Part shown: one piece after another, positions 57,168 through 64,000 of the stretch
Layout: every line of letters starts with the position of its first letter
How positions within the stretch are numbered: the first letter of the stretch is position 1
Assembly (NCBI GenBank): GCA_946481075.1
Contig: CAMLMC010000001.1
Coordinates: 1-64,000, forward strand
Source: an uncultured Alphaproteobacteria bacterium
GTDB lineage: Bacteria; Pseudomonadota; Alphaproteobacteria; Micavibrionales; Micavibrionaceae
Direction: 5' to 3'
DNA: 64,000 bases
Translations under genes and position numbers: made by a program
Notes under the pieces: model-generated
Seen by the model: the letters and a program-made list of their open reading frames with translations, nothing else
Told to the model about the DNA's origin: nothing
Databases searched by the model: none

Positions 57168-58004
57168 TTACCTTGCGATCAAAACCTGATAGAATTCGTA
57201 ATAGCCGGGAGCATAGCTGAGGTCGTTTCGTTTCAGGCAGCCAGCCTTTTTCCCTGCAAGGATATTCCCATCCTGGTTGCCGATATAGGAACCTGTACCC
57301 GAAGAATTAAACGGATAAAATCCCGAAAAAAAGTTGCCCGAAGCCCAGCTCCACCCGGACACTTGCTCCGAGGCTGCATAGGGTATATCTAATTTTTTAT
57401 TAATTGCATTACAGACTTCCAGTGTCAGATCGCCGAATGACATTATCAGCTCGTTGCAGCTATTCGCGGCACAATCCGTCCCCATACCGACCACTTGCGC
57501 CCTGCCGGTAAACATTGCCTTACCGTAAAATGATGTCTCTGGATGGATTTTTGCGACTGCGTCTAAATTGATTGTCGGATAGGATACCCCCCCTCCGGCA
57601 GGTTCGAAGACATGACAGCTTTTGTTGGCGGGAGAGGATGCGTTGGTATATCCGCTGGTGATGACACTGTTTTGAAACGATATATTGCTGTCCGTACAGC
57701 CATTGATGAGTAGAGTTTTTACAGCTTGGTTGATCGTATTTGCGCTCGTGATGATTTCGGTGGCAAGCAGGTTGGCTTTTTCCTGCGTAATTTGTCCTGC
57801 GCCCGTTCGGCTGCCTTGGGATACCACGAACGACAACATGCCGAACAGGGCGACGAGCACGAGAATCCAGATAATGACGGATCCGCGCTGCGCGACCGGG
57901 GCCCCGTTGTCCGTGTCTGCCCGCGTCAGAACGCGGGGATGACGGTGCAGGAGGGGGGGTAAAACCTCTGAATCGCCTTGATTTTTCATAGGGTTTTGGT
58001 CCAT
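57168..58004 (-). CDS. Single-TM surface-type protein with an extra N-terminus, paralogue of 56408-57163
   Basis: 278 aa from the ATG at 58002-58004 with AAGGAT six bases upstream. The TM helix VIIWILVLVALFGMLSFVV aligns with that of the neighbour, but about 40 residues precede it that the neighbour lacks. These include RHPRVLTRADT, which is coded by a CCCGCGT-TCTG-ACGCGGG palindrome headed by GTCATC. So the extension looks like a translated REP-type insertion. The body matches the paralogue: ATEIITSANTINQAV, INGCTDSNISFQN, SCHVFEPAGGG and YEFYQVLIAR at the end. Confidence 0.75.
   Translation of the reverse strand: MDQNPMKNQGDSEVLPPLLHRHPRVLTRADTDNGAPVAQRGSVIIWILVLVALFGMLSFVVSQGSRTGAGQITQEKANLLATEIITSANTINQAVKTLLINGCTDSNISFQNSVITSGYTNASSPANKSCHVFEPAGGGVSYPTINLDAVAKIHPETSFYGKAMFTGRAQVVGMGTDCAANSCNELIMSFGDLTLEVCNAINKKLDIPYAASEQVSGWSWASGNFFSGFYPFNSSGTGSYIGNQDGNILAGKKAGCLKRNDLSYAPGYYEFYQVLIAR
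57920..57944. repeat. REP-like palindrome inside coding sequence
   Basis: CCCGCGT-CAGA-ACGCGGG plus GATGACG: a 7-bp perfect stem in GTCATCCC style, within the 5' end of the gene at 57168-58004. Confidence 0.6.
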
Positions 58005-58021
58005 AAATATCCTTAATTCCT

Positions 58022-58095
58022 GTCATTCTGAGGCGTAGCCGAAGAATCTCAAAGGTCCGCCCGGAAGAGATCCTTCGCCTTTGGCTCAGGATGAC
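58022..58095. repeat. Palindromic intergenic repeat (GTCATTCTGAGG type)
   Basis: Two arms of 29 bases, 58022-58050 and 58067-58095, are inverted copies matching at 23 positions, with a 16-base centre. Left arm begins GTCATTCTGAGGCGTAGCC; right arm ends GGCTCAGGATGAC. I recall this sequence as common between genes in various bacteria. It fills the divergent gap before lysS. Confidence 0.75.
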
Positions 58096-58129
58096 TAAAT
58101 ATAACAACATTTTACCATAGAAGACCGTC

Positions 58130-59638
58130 ATGACGCACCCTGAAAAAGCCTCCGCTGCCCCCCTGTCCACCGATCCGCGGGAGGCGCGGGAGCAAAAGCT
58201 CAAGATGCTGGAAGATCGCGGCATTCCGGCCTATCCGCATGTCTTCCCGCGCAGCCACAAGGCGGGCGAATTACAGGACAAATACGCGGCGCTGGAAAAC
58301 GGGTCCGAAACCAACGATGAAGTGGCGGTTGCCGGGCGCATCATGTCGATTCGCAACAACGGCATGTTTTTGGACCTGAACGACCCGTCTGGCAAAATCC
58401 AGGTTTTCTGTCACAAGGATTCTCTTTCGGAAGAAGAACTATCCAAGCTCGATCTGTTCGATATCGGCGATATTATCGGCGCCTATGGCACCATCCGCCG
58501 CACCCCGCGCGGGGAATTGTCTGTGCGCGCCACCAAAATCGAAATGCTGACGAAATCCATGTTGCCTCTGCCGGAAAAATATCACGGCCTCACGGATGTC
58601 GAGGCGCGGTACCGTCAACGTTATCTCGACCTTATTATGAACGAAGAAAGCCGCAATACATTGCGCGCCCGTTCCAAAATTGTCCAGATGATCCGCAATT
58701 ACATGAACGATGTGATCGGCGCGATCGAGGTTGAAACGCCTATCTTTCACGCCATCATGGGCGGCGCATCGGCGAAACCGTTCATAACACATCACAACGC
58801 ACTGGATGCCGACTTCTATCTGCGTATCGCGACAGAGTTGCCATTAAAGCGTCTGATCGTCGGCGGCCTTGCGGATTCGGTCTATGAAATAGGCCGCATC
58901 TTCCGCAATGAAGGTATTTCCATCAAACACAATCCTGAATTTACCTCGATTGAATCCTACCACGCCTATATGGATTACAAGGATATCATGGACCTGACCG
59001 AAGGCCTCGTCTGTCATATCGTGCAGGAACTGCATGGTGGTATGAAGGTTCAGTTTGGCGACAAGGAGATCGATTTTACACGCCCATGGCGCCGTGAAAC
59101 GATGACAAATCTGATCAAGGAACAAACCGGCGTCGATTTCATGGAATGTGAAAGTGCGCGTGAGGCCCTTGACGAAGCCATGAAACTAAAGGTTAAAGTC
59201 GATCCCAAATCCAACTGGGGGCAAATCGTCGTGGCCGTGTTCGATGAAAAGGTCGAACATACGCTGATCAATCCGACCCATGTGATTGACCAACCGCTCG
59301 ATATTTCCCCGTTGGCAAAGGTTCACCGCGACAATCCGCGTCTGGTTGAACGTTTCGAGACATTCTGCAATGGCTGGGAAATTATCAATGCCTTTACTGA
59401 ATTGAATGACCCCGCGATTCAGAAGTTGCGTTTTGAAGAGCAGGTGGCACAGCGTGAAGGCGGCGATGAAGAGGCGCAAATGATGGATGATGATTTTGTC
59501 ACCGCGCTGGAATACGGCCTCCCGCCGACGGGGGGATGGGGTCTTGGCGTTGACCGTTTTGTCATGCTGATGACCAACAGCCACAATATCCGCGATGTGA
59601 TCGCATTCCCGACGCTGAAACCGAAAAAGGACCAATGA
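58130..59638 (+). CDS. lysS: Lysyl-tRNA synthetase, class II
   Basis: 502 aa, full length. Anticodon-binding OB fold (VAVAGRIMSIRNNGMFLDL), then class-II motif 1 (VIGAIEVETPI), motif 2 (FRNEGISIKHNPEFTSIE) and motif 3 (GLGVDRFVMLMT). Charges tRNA-Lys. Many alphaproteobacteria instead have the class-I enzyme, so the class II form is a useful marker. It ends with a four-base ATGA overlap with the next gene. Confidence 0.96.
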   Translation: MTHPEKASAAPLSTDPREAREQKLKMLEDRGIPAYPHVFPRSHKAGELQDKYAALENGSETNDEVAVAGRIMSIRNNGMFLDLNDPSGKIQVFCHKDSLSEEELSKLDLFDIGDIIGAYGTIRRTPRGELSVRATKIEMLTKSMLPLPEKYHGLTDVEARYRQRYLDLIMNEESRNTLRARSKIVQMIRNYMNDVIGAIEVETPIFHAIMGGASAKPFITHHNALDADFYLRIATELPLKRLIVGGLADSVYEIGRIFRNEGISIKHNPEFTSIESYHAYMDYKDIMDLTEGLVCHIVQELHGGMKVQFGDKEIDFTRPWRRETMTNLIKEQTGVDFMECESAREALDEAMKLKVKVDPKSNWGQIVVAVFDEKVEHTLINPTHVIDQPLDISPLAKVHRDNPRLVERFETFCNGWEIINAFTELNDPAIQKLRFEEQVAQREGGDEEAQMMDDDFVTALEYGLPPTGGWGLGVDRFVMLMTNSHNIRDVIAFPTLKPKKDQ

Positions 59639-59871
59639 TCATGGGCGCTGCTCTCGACAAAGCTTTGGAAGACGTTTACACATCGCTTTCGAATGACAAT
59701 GAAAACATAGATGCCTGCATCGCTGCATTGAAAGAGGCCGCTCGGTCCGAAGGCATCAAGGAAGTTCCGATCAAGGGTGATCGTCTTCCTGTGCCAAACC
59801 GCGAAGGTCGCTTGCTTCTTAAGTCATACTTCAAGAAACGCGGCGTTGCCGTGAAGTTTGAAAAAGAATAA
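59635..59871 (+). CDS. Small basic protein coupled to lysS
   Basis: 78 aa, start overlapping the lysS stop; an ATG six bases on is the alternative. Helix LDKALEDVYTSLSNDNENIDACIAALKEAARSE, cited here as two parts, then a strand-rich C-terminus LPVPNREGRLLLKSYFKKRG. Not recognised. Its stop abuts the convergent gene with no terminator. Confidence 0.7.
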   Translation: MIMGAALDKALEDVYTSLSNDNENIDACIAALKEAARSEGIKEVPIKGDRLPVPNREGRLLLKSYFKKRGVAVKFEKE

Positions 59872-60318
59872 TCACCGTACCTGCGGAAAGAATTCGCGAA
59901 TTTTATCCAGGCGTTCGTGATTGATCATTGATGCCACCAGCGGGGCCGGTTTCTTCGCATCGTCTTGTTCTATGAGTGCCAGATCTTTTTGCAGGGATTT
60001 GAATATCTGCTGTATCGAAAAAGTGTGCGGTCTGTGGCCATCCACCGACAGGCTCGTCACCTTGCTAAAATTTTCCCGTGCGTACTGGCCCAGATACGTT
60101 GTCGGCGGGCCGAAATTTTGTAATTTGTCTGCAAGTTGAAGCAGGGCGACCTTGGCTTCCTCGATGGCAAGATCCTGCCGCACGGATGGTATGTTGGTGC
60201 GGCCCGAAAGTGTAGAGGTAAAACTGGCGCATGTACCGCGCGCATCGGTGAAATAAGTCGTCAGTTTTTTACCCTTGGCCGCGCCCAGCGCGAATCCATG
60301 CGGTGGTTCCGATTTCAT
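59872..60318 (-). CDS. Hypothetical protein
   Basis: 148 aa, soluble. Gly/Lys-rich start GFALGAAKGKKLTTYFTDA, then a helix AIEEAKVALLQLADKLQNFG and a C-terminal charged helix. Stops exactly where the plus-strand gene ends. No motif known to me. Confidence 0.66.
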   Translation of the reverse strand: MKSEPPHGFALGAAKGKKLTTYFTDARGTCASFTSTLSGRTNIPSVRQDLAIEEAKVALLQLADKLQNFGPPTTYLGQYARENFSKVTSLSVDGHRPHTFSIQQIFKSLQKDLALIEQDDAKKPAPLVASMINHERLDKIREFFPQVR

Positions 60319-60382
60319 GATGTCTCTACCCTCTGTTTTTGAGGGGATAGTAGAAATTCATGTTACCTTATGTCAATAAAAA

Positions 60383-60718
60383 TCACCAATCCGGTCTGGG
60401 CGGCGGGGTAGCGGGGTGCGTGACGCGCCATTGATGTCCGGCCTTTTCCAGTTCCATCAGGGCTTCACAATCGGCGATAACAAAGGCCGTAACGCCTTCG
60501 ATGCTCGCGCTTGCCGCGCTGATGGCAAGACCAAGCGATGATCCCGCGATTTTGATAATCTGGAAGTTCCGCGCCGCGTCCGGCATGGCGCCGGGTTCAT
60601 GCACGGCGGTCCAGATATCGGTTGAAACTTCCATCGCTTGATGCGGAAATGTATAGGCTAAATTCGATGCAATTGAAAATGCGTGTGGCAACAAATCGGT
60701 CAAGTGGCCGATGTCCAT
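60383..60718 (-). CDS. Hypothetical protein
   Basis: 111 aa. An Ala/Ser-rich helix (IIKIAGSSLGLAISAASASI) followed by ADCEALMELEKAGHQW and a Pro-rich tail TPPPRPDW. Possibly soluble or weakly membrane-associated. Not recognised. Between two hypothetical/nitroreductase genes on the same strand. Confidence 0.62.
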   Translation of the reverse strand: MDIGHLTDLLPHAFSIASNLAYTFPHQAMEVSTDIWTAVHEPGAMPDAARNFQIIKIAGSSLGLAISAASASIEGVTAFVIADCEALMELEKAGHQWRVTHPATPPPRPDW

Positions 60719-60798
60719 GATGTTCTCCCTGTTATTGGCGCTCTAACGGCGTCTTTGTTCTAAAAGACTATCCGAAAAAGGCCGTTTTTTCAAGGAAA

Positions 60799-61434
60799 TT
60801 AGACTGTTTTAAAGCCGACGCGCGGTAATCCCGTGCCCTGACGGCCATAGTGATCGCCCTTGTTTGGTTTGTATTCCTGCGACCAACTATTGACGATGTC
60901 ATGCAGGGCAGGACGCTCGCGCTCTTCCGGTTGTTCCATCTGCTGTCCGATATAAATGAAACCCGCAACATGGTCGCGCTCATCCATGCCGAGCGCTTCA
61001 TGAACCCGCGGGTTATAGGCAACCCATTCCGTAACCCAGTTGGTGGCAAAGCCGAGGGCATTCGCCGCAAGGCATAGATTGTAACAGCAAGCGCCTGCGC
61101 TTAGGATCTGTTCCCATTGCGGGGCCTTGCCTTCCTTGATGCGGGATATGACGGCGACCACGAGCGGCGCACGCATAAATCGCTCTGCTTCCAGATCAAG
61201 CTTGGATGGTGCTGCCTCCGGCTCTTCCGCTAAATACGCTTTGCGCAACACCGTTTCGCCGAACTCTTTACGCGCATTGCCTTCGAACACGACAAACCAC
61301 CATGGTGCCAGTTTATTGTGGTCCGGTACGCGGCTTGCCGCCTGCAATATCTGTTGTATCTGCTCCGCGCTCGGGGCATCGCCACCCAAATGTTTGATGG
61401 GCGTGGAACGGCGGGAAAGAAGTGTGGAGATCAT
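60799..61434 (-). CDS. Nitroreductase-family protein
   Basis: 211 aa from the ATG at 61432-61434, nine bases after AAAAGGA; a TTG 6 bases earlier is also open. FMN-dependent nitroreductase of the YdjA-like group: STLLSRRSTPIKHLGG, ILQAASRVPDHNKLAPWWFV, GACCYNLCLAANALGFATNWVT and GFIYIGQ. Reduces nitro or quinone groups with NAD(P)H; natural substrate unknown. Confidence 0.88.
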   Translation of the reverse strand: MISTLLSRRSTPIKHLGGDAPSAEQIQQILQAASRVPDHNKLAPWWFVVFEGNARKEFGETVLRKAYLAEEPEAAPSKLDLEAERFMRAPLVVAVISRIKEGKAPQWEQILSAGACCYNLCLAANALGFATNWVTEWVAYNPRVHEALGMDERDHVAGFIYIGQQMEQPEERERPALHDIVNSWSQEYKPNKGDHYGRQGTGLPRVGFKTV

Positions 61435-61483
61435 GACCAATTATCCTTTTCGGGGATAACCATAGGGGCGCTTAGGGCCCGTT

Positions 61484-62686
61484 TCAACCCTTCGGTTTTA
61501 AAACTGGCACGGATGTCCAGAGCGGTGCTCCGGACTCATCGGCGAATCGGGTAGGGACTATCTGCTTTGCCTTGAATTCGGAATAACCTTCCATGAATTC
61601 TTTCCACGCGCCCTTGATCGACTTTGCAGCGTCAGTGATTTTACCTTCCGAAACGTCTTCTGCTTTTGACAGTTTGCCATAGGCGGCGATGATCTGTTTT
61701 GTTGCCATGTTCGCCAGTTTTTGATCGACATTCTGATACGCGGTCAGGGAATTTCCTTCCTGCGTCACGAAATCATAGGCCTGTTTCAACGTGGCAAGGC
61801 GTGGTGTTACTCCGGCATCTTTCGGATACATGACACGCCAAATATCATCGACCATGGGAATATTATCCGGCAGATCGTTAAGTGCAATATCGTTTTCAAG
61901 CGATGGAATGTTTTTAACCCCTTCGCTGAACGCTTCCGGTCTGTCCTTCGCCAGGTCTTTCAGGGCGCGCAAGCCCGACACTGATTTGAATGCCTTGGCG
62001 ATATCCGGCGCAATCAATCCGGCCTTTACGGCGTTGGGCAGTGTAATGTCGGGCTGATATCCTGCAATGTCGTAATCTCTCTTTTTGCGCCCCTTTTTTT
62101 CGTCTTTCACTTCGCTTCCAAATGCCGTCATGGCATCGCGTTTCTTGCCGCCCTTGATGCCGACCGGGGTAAAGTGCCCGAACAGCATCGGGTCGGTTCG
62201 GCGTTCTTTCGGCCCAATCCCTTCGGTGTAGAGTTTTGCCTCACCGCCATGGTCCTGAATGCAGTCCTGCACGGCATCGAATGTCATGCTGTTATATAAA
62301 TTGCCAATCCGCTGGACCAAGCCGTCATTGCGGCCTGTGCCTTTTTTCGATGGTTCAATGGCAAGCGGATCGATCACAATGCACCATGGATTGCTATTAT
62401 CGCCTGTACCTGCAAGGCCGAGCATATGGCCATCAATATTCTGGTCAATTCTGGCGAATTTTTTACCGCTCTTTACGGCCTCTTCTTGCGTTTGGATCGG
62501 AAAGACCGTGAATTCCTTCACATCGTCTTTTTTCTGGGTTAGGTAGTTGACATGGTGGACGTAACCATAGGCCGGCTTTCCCGTGCGGCGTTCAATCGCG
62601 CTTAACGGGCGAAATTGAATGATATCGCCTTCGTTGAGAGAACCCTCGCTGACCAAGCTTCTGAATTTGTTCATTTTTATTTTCAC
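61484..62686 (-). CDS. Large hypothetical protein
   Basis: 400 aa, soluble, not recognised. It opens with two Met-Lys (MKIKMNKFRS), has EGDIIQFRPLSAIERRTGKP and YGYVHHVNYLT near the start, a basic middle (GGKKRDAMTAFGSEVKDEKKG) and a helical second half with DLPDNIPMVDDIWRVMYP. No signal peptide. Divergent from the small gene at 62817. Confidence 0.7.
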   Translation of the reverse strand: MKIKMNKFRSLVSEGSLNEGDIIQFRPLSAIERRTGKPAYGYVHHVNYLTQKKDDVKEFTVFPIQTQEEAVKSGKKFARIDQNIDGHMLGLAGTGDNSNPWCIVIDPLAIEPSKKGTGRNDGLVQRIGNLYNSMTFDAVQDCIQDHGGEAKLYTEGIGPKERRTDPMLFGHFTPVGIKGGKKRDAMTAFGSEVKDEKKGRKKRDYDIAGYQPDITLPNAVKAGLIAPDIAKAFKSVSGLRALKDLAKDRPEAFSEGVKNIPSLENDIALNDLPDNIPMVDDIWRVMYPKDAGVTPRLATLKQAYDFVTQEGNSLTAYQNVDQKLANMATKQIIAAYGKLSKAEDVSEGKITDAAKSIKGAWKEFMEGYSEFKAKQIVPTRFADESGAPLWTSVPVLKPKG

Positions 62687-62816
62687 GCCGTTCTAATTGT
62701 TAAGAATTTCCTAACATATATTTGACATAAAATCAATAAAATTATGGGAAGCCTCCTTGTTGCGAGCCAAAAAGCGGGCCATGATCTTTTTGAATTTACC
62801 GATTGAGGATCAATCC

Positions 62817-63035
62817 ATGAGCCAGAGTACAGCCGTTATCAAAGCCGAGCCGAACAAATCGGGTGTCTACAAGGTGGTAGAGGCCAGCGAGAAGGGCCTC
62901 GGAAAAATCAAGGCGCGCACACGGGATGAATTCAATGGTCTTTTGATGGGGGCAGAACGTCTGCAAGGACGTCCCATCCTCGTGCGCTATCCTGACGAAA
63001 CGGTAACATTGCAGCCGAAGGTTCAGTCCTTATAG
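62817..63035 (+). CDS. Small hypothetical protein
   Basis: 72 aa from ATG 62817 with TGAGGA seven bases before it; a longer start at 62757 lacks a ribosome site. Strand-rich with EPNKSGVYKVVEASEKGLGK and GRPILVRYPDETVTLQP. Its end overlaps the convergent M29 gene by 13 bases. Not recognised. Confidence 0.65.
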   Translation: MSQSTAVIKAEPNKSGVYKVVEASEKGLGKIKARTRDEFNGLLMGAERLQGRPILVRYPDETVTLQPKVQSL

Positions 63036-64000
63036 GCGCCTTTATAAATCTTCCAGCGGGCAGGGCGGTCCTCCATGGGCACGGCGTCCCATCCGCGGTT
63101 GAGCACGTCGAGGGCGGGGTCCAAAAACAATCCGTCTTTCATGATTATCTCACCGTCCAGATATATATCCCCCAGCATCGTCGTGATATCCCAATGGTCG
63201 ATACTGTCATTGCCGTTGTTCATATGCACGTCTTTGCCGAGGTAGTTGGTAATCTGGTACGCCTCGCCAAGCGCGAGGTGGAATGAGCTGCTGACTTTTT
63301 CGACCAGCAATCCATTTGCCACGTGGCGTTTTAAATGCGGGTTGGTGCCGATGCCCAGTTCGCCGACATAACGGTTGTTCGGGTGGCGGTTTAAAAATTC
63401 CTCAAAATTCTCGCGGCCCTTGGCGGCGTCGAATTCGACAATCTGTCCATCCTTGAACACCATGGTCAAATCTTCGATCAGGCTGTCTTTGCTGCCCTTT
63501 GGCATGAAACGGCCTTTGGAAACGATTTTGCCGTTGATGGAATCACGGCGCGGCGCGCTGAATACTTCGGACCCAGGGATATTTTTCTTCGTCTGGCTGT
63601 TGGCAAAGGTGAAATGGCGCCCGTCGGTGTCGATCAGGCTCATCGAAATATCCGTGCCCTCTTTGTTTGTGAAGCGCACCGTGGAGGCTTTTTCCAGTTT
63701 GGTGATCAGAACCTCGTTTGCTGCCTCGATCCATTTATCCGGCTGGTCGCACATCTCGAAATAAAGGTTCAGGTAATCGTCATAGGGGATGCCGTCGATC
63801 TCGGCATCAATTTCGGTCGGGAAATAGGTCAGGGTGAACATCACCTGTCCGCTCAATCCGCGCTTGGCAATCGGTTCTATGATCTTGCTGAATTGTTTTG
63901 CACGCTCTTTGTTGTCGGGCACCGGGCTTGCTGCGGTCGCGTTAGGCATGGCGACGCATCGGTGCGTGACGGGTTCATTCATGCGTAAATACCATGCCCC
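63023..64000 (-). CDS. M29-family aminopeptidase, 5' part outside window
   Basis: At least 319 residues are visible; the frame stays open through the right edge, so the N-terminus continues beyond. Thermophilic metalloprotease (aminopeptidase T/PepS) family, metal ligands in order: NIPGSEVFSAP (Glu), VGELGIGTNP (Glu), SSFHLALGEAY (His and Tyr), SIDHWDITT (His and Asp). An ATG at 63982 is possible but leaves the protein short of the family's usual 370-410 aa. Releases N-terminal residues from peptides. Confidence 0.85.
   Translation of the reverse strand, partial: GAWYLRMNEPVTHRCVAMPNATAASPVPDNKERAKQFSKIIEPIAKRGLSGQVMFTLTYFPTEIDAEIDGIPYDDYLNLYFEMCDQPDKWIEAANEVLITKLEKASTVRFTNKEGTDISMSLIDTDGRHFTFANSQTKKNIPGSEVFSAPRRDSINGKIVSKGRFMPKGSKDSLIEDLTMVFKDGQIVEFDAAKGRENFEEFLNRHPNNRYVGELGIGTNPHLKRHVANGLLVEKVSSSFHLALGEAYQITNYLGKDVHMNNGNDSIDHWDITTMLGDIYLDGEIIMKDGLFLDPALDVLNRGWDAVPMEDRPARWKIYKGAYKD

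Overview
The window is a compact, roughly 50-54% GC chromosomal segment from an alphaproteobacterium. The evidence is gene order and family content: an erpA-dgt-SPOR-nagZ-scpA-scpB-tatABC block, ZapE and DUF2336 proteins, an mdh-suc-lpd TCA cluster, DUF484 next to xerC, an F1-only ATP synthase operon (atpHAGDC, no F0 genes) and a PabABC set. The many lineage-restricted hypothetical genes, tandem secreted paralogues and a thrombospondin-repeat protein would fit a Micavibrio-like or related lineage. That placement is inference from gene content, not a database result. About 73 genes cover almost everything; no gap without a gene exceeds about 230 bases. I saw no tRNA, rRNA, CRISPR array, prophage or insertion sequence.

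Layout. 1-4.7 kb: the 3' part of a TSP1-repeat protein, an EF-hand protein, two lipoproteins, xthA and erpA. 4.8-15.3 kb: dgt, two small related proteins, then SPOR, nagZ, scpA, scpB, tatA, tatB, tatC, zapE and a DUF2336 gene in one mostly overlapping run. 15.4-33.3 kb: a dispersed TCA/2-oxoglutarate dehydrogenase region in the order mdh, sucC, sucD, sucA, sucB, lpd. Each enzyme gene is separated from the next by one to three unrelated or hypothetical genes, some inverted. These include a lytic transglycosylase, a tandem paralogue pair, a degenerate RfaE-like nucleotidyltransferase, a double-domain deaminase with a dead second half and a CYTH-domain protein.

33.4-44.7 kb: a tandem pair of small exported proteins, xerC, an FMN reductase, DUF484, a trypsin-like protease without a signal peptide, transaldolase, priA, a TraX-family protein and a membrane spermidine-synthase-like protein. 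44.9-50.8 kb: atpH-A-G-D, then three small uncharacterised genes coupled by stop/start overlaps or short gaps, then atpC. 50.8-53.6 kb: pabB-pabA-pabC for p-aminobenzoate synthesis, each pair overlapping by four bases. 53.6-64 kb: a DinG-like helicase, two tandem single-TM surface-type proteins, lysS, several hypotheticals, a nitroreductase and a partial M29 aminopeptidase.

The clearest themes are (i) central-energy operons (TCA and F1 ATPase) interleaved with lineage-specific genes, (ii) at least four tandem paralogue pairs of unknown function, (iii) enzyme folds with altered catalytic residues (an Asp in a hydrolase nucleophile elbow, a deaminase half without its zinc ligands, a nucleotidyltransferase without HxGH), and (iv) GTCATCC/TC-headed palindromic elements, one inside the atp operon and one apparently translated as part of a protein N-terminus.
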